64,000 nucleotides of DNA from Topomyia yanbarensis (taxonomy: Eukaryota; Arthropoda; Insecta; Diptera; Culicidae). Location of the stretch: the NCBI RefSeq assembly GCF_030247195.1, contig NW_026683311.1, positions 1 through 64,000 of the forward strand, read 5' to 3'. The notes below the pieces were generated by a model. The model searched no databases, was not told where the DNA came from, and saw only the letters and a list, made by a program, of their open reading frames with translations. Below are positions 61,301 to 64,000 of the stretch, one piece after another. Position 1 is the first letter of the stretch; each line of letters opens with the position of its first letter. A program made the position numbers and the translations under genes.

Positions 61301-64000
61301 AATTTCTAAAGGATCCGACTTCCGGTTCCGGAATTACAGGGTGATGAGTACGATCACGCAGAAAACGTCGATTTTAAGAAATTCTGCAATGAATGTATAA
61401 TGGTGAAAATTTTTCCAAAATGTGACCACAACTGCTTCGATTTGTAGTACTAGGTCATTAACAGCCATTCAAAGTCTCTTTGGTCACATTGGCCACCATC
61501 ATCGGTTCCGGAAGCCCCGGCGGAAGTATCCAAATTCAGAGTAACAGTCACATCGGTTTCTCGGAGATGGCTAGACCGATTCGACCAAACTTGACCTCAA
61601 ATGAAAGGTATTGCGTCCCCGTAAATGGCTATTAAATTTTATCCCCAACCGACTTCCGGTTCCGGAGTTACGGGTTGTGGCGTGCGATCACATAGCAAAT
61701 TGTGATTCAAACCGATACCCCGATGGAAGCAAAAAAGGTAAAAATTTCGCTAAAATGTCTCTCAAATAACTTAACTTTGCAGTTCTAGGTCACCGACGGC
61801 CAAACAAACTTTCGTTGACTACATTGACCACCATAGACGGTTCCGGAAGTGCCCGGGAAAAGCGGCCATCTTTCATAACTAGCAAACTCATATCAGTTTC
61901 TCGGAAATGGTTGGGCCGATTTTCACAAACTTAGTCCCAAATGATAGCTATATTATCCCCACAGATGTCTGTAAAATTTCGCACGGATCGCTTGTATGGT
62001 TCCGGAAATATAGACTGAACGGTCCGGTCACACATGAAATTCCCATATAAGCCGGAACTCAAAATTTTTTTCAAAGGGGGGACCCCATGAAATTTCAGAA
62101 ATCGAATTTGTATTTTCGATGCCAAACATCTTTAAAATGCATGAAACGTCGAGATTTTATGTTATCTCGAAATTTTTTTTTTTAATAAAAATCGACTTTT
62201 TGGGACTGCCGATTTCGCACCTTTTTGCCTTTCTCAATAGAAAGGTATTGCAATTGCTCTGAAAACCGACTTTTTAACGGAGGCCCGGAGGGCCGAGTGA
62301 CATATACCATTCGGTTCAGTTCGTCGAGTTCGGCAAATGTCTGTGTGTGTGTATGTATGTGTGTGTATGTATGTGTGTGTGTATGTGCGTCTGTGTGTGT
62401 ACGCGAACACAATCTCACTCACTTTTCTCAGAGATGGATGAACCGATTTTTACAAACTTAGTCCCAAATGAAAGGTGCAACGTTCCCATAGGCTGCTATT
62501 GAATTTCTAATGGATCCGACTTCCGGTTCCGGAATTACAGGGTGATGAGTACGATCACGCAGAAAACGTCGATTTTAAGAAATTCTGCAATGAATGTATA
62601 ATGGTGAAAATTTTTCCAAAATGTGACCACAACTGCTTCGATTTGTAGTACTAGGTCATTAACAGCCATTCAAAGTCTCTTTGGTCACATTGGCCACCAT
62701 CATCGGTTCCGGAAGCCCCGGCGGAAGTATCCAAATTCAGAGTAACAGTCACATCGGTTTCTCGGAGATGGCTAGACCGATTCGACCAAACTTGACCTCA
62801 AATGAAAGGTATTGCGTCCCCGTAAATGGCTATTAAATTTTATCCCCAACCGACTTCCGGTTCCGGAGTTACGGGTTGTGGCGTGCGATCACATAGCAAA
62901 TTGTGATTCAAACCGATACCCCGATGGAAGCAAAAAAGGTAAAAATTTCGCTAAAATGTCTCTCAAATAACTTAACTTTGCAGTTCTAGGTCACCGACGG
63001 CCAAACAAACTTTCGTTGACTACATTGACCACCATAGACGGTTCCGGAAGTGCCCGGGAAAAGCGGCCATCTTTCATAACTAGCAAACTCATATCAGTTT
63101 CTCAGAAATGGTTGGGCCGATTTTCACAAACTTAGTCCCAAATGATAGCTATATTATCCCCACAGATGTCTGTAAAATTTCGCACGGATCGCTTGTATGG
63201 TTCCGGAAATATAGACTGAACGGTCCGGTCACACATGAAATTCCCATATAAGCCGGAACTCAAAATTTTTTTCAAAGGGGGGACCCCATGAAATTTCAGA
63301 AATCGAATTTGTATTTTTGATGCCAAACATCTTTAAAATGCATGAAACGTCGAGATTTTATGTTATCTCGAAAAAATTTTTTTTATAAAAATCGACTTTT
63401 TGGGACTTTGCCGATTTCGCACCTTTTTGCCTTTCTCAATAGAAAGGTATTGCAATTGCTCTGAAAACCGACTTTTTAACGGAGGCCCGGAGGGCCGAGT
63501 GACATATACCATTCGATTCAGTTCGTCGAGTTCGGCAAATGTCTGTGTGTGTGTATGTATGTGTGTGTGTATGTATGTGTGTGTGTATGTGCGTCTGTGT
63601 GTGTGTACGCGAACACAATCTCACTCACTTTTCTCAGAGATGGATGAACCGATTTTTACAAACTTAGTCCCAAATGAAAGGTGCAACGTTCCCATAGGCT
63701 GCTATTGAATTTCTAATGGATCCGACTTCCGGTTCCGGAATTACAGGGTGATGAGTACGATCACGCAGAAAATGTCGATTTTAAGAAATTCTGCAATGAA
63801 TGTATAATGGTGAAAATTTTTCCAAAATGTGACCACAACTGCTTCGATTTGTAGTACTAGGTCATTAACAGCCATTCAAAGTCTCTTTGGTCACATTGGC
63901 CACCATCATCGGTTCCGGAAGCCCCGGCGGAAGTATCCAAATTCAGAGTAACAGTCACATCGGTTTCTCGGAGATGGCTAGACCGATTCGACCAAACTTG

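Larger units (their letters stand above)
50082..64000. repeat. Satellite array block 3
   Basis: The array continues after the LINE to the window edge, eleven complete units and a partial one. Anchors: 51273, 52479, 53686, 54889, 56092, 57298, 58505, 59710, 60918, 62125, 63326. Haplotype order: B A A A B A A B h B B h, where h again joins the A-type AAAATGTCG marker to B-type sequence. No gene or inserted element is seen. The repeat runs off the right edge, so the array is longer than the window. Confidence 0.95.

Noticed and set aside
761..64000. CRISPR-like regular repetition
   Set aside because: The repeats are ~1.2 kb with no short spacers, and the context is eukaryotic; this is satellite DNA.

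Overview
The window is eukaryotic repeat DNA, most likely from a culicine mosquito (Aedes-like). I base that on the resemblance of the ~1.2 kb repeat and of the retrotransposon proteins to sequences I remember from such genomes; no search was run. No host protein-coding gene, tRNA, rRNA or CRISPR array is supported.

Layout. Almost everything is one head-to-tail satellite array with a monomer of about 1,205 bp and about 47 full or partial units. It occupies 761-4385, 5563-43884 and 50082-64000. Each monomer holds a T-run, a small perfect hairpin, a GC-rich hairpin, a TG/TATG microsatellite, and then three diverged ~335 bp sub-repeats that share CTTCCGGTTCCGGA-like motifs. Monomers fall into two main haplotypes (A and B) with some hybrids. 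They are grouped into higher-order blocks of about 4.8 kb, and I traced recent tandem block duplications with periods of 4,802, 4,836 and 4,819 bp.

Three kinds of mobile element interrupt the array. (1) A 1,177 bp almost wholly palindromic foldback element lies at 4386-5562, and its right part recurs at 1-760 because the satellite block carrying it was duplicated. (2) A 405 bp hAT-like MITE (5587-5991; 14 bp perfect inverted termini; 8 bp target duplication) sits only in the second block copy, so the first copy shows the empty site. (3) A full-length 6.18 kb non-LTR retrotransposon (LINE) lies at 43885-50068 on the + strand, with a 12-13 bp target-site duplication and a short poly(A) tail. 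It has two intact ORFs: ORF1 (445 aa, three zinc knuckles) and ORF2 (1,228 aa: AP-like endonuclease, reverse transcriptase, RNase H, C-terminal Cys/His motif). The RNase H argues for an I-group element rather than the Jockey clade proper.

Within the LINE, a candidate Inr + DPE internal promoter lies at the 5' end. The 5' UTR has no upstream ATG. The ORF2 start overlaps the ORF1 stop (ATGGCTAA), suggesting stop/restart translation. The 3' UTR carries a C15 tract and about six degenerate ~70 bp repeats before an AATAAA and the A-tail. Relative ages can be read from the sequence: foldback insertion, then block duplication, then MITE insertion; the LINE is a single, apparently young insertion into an already homogenised array. 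The many short ORFs in the satellite are rejected as coding.
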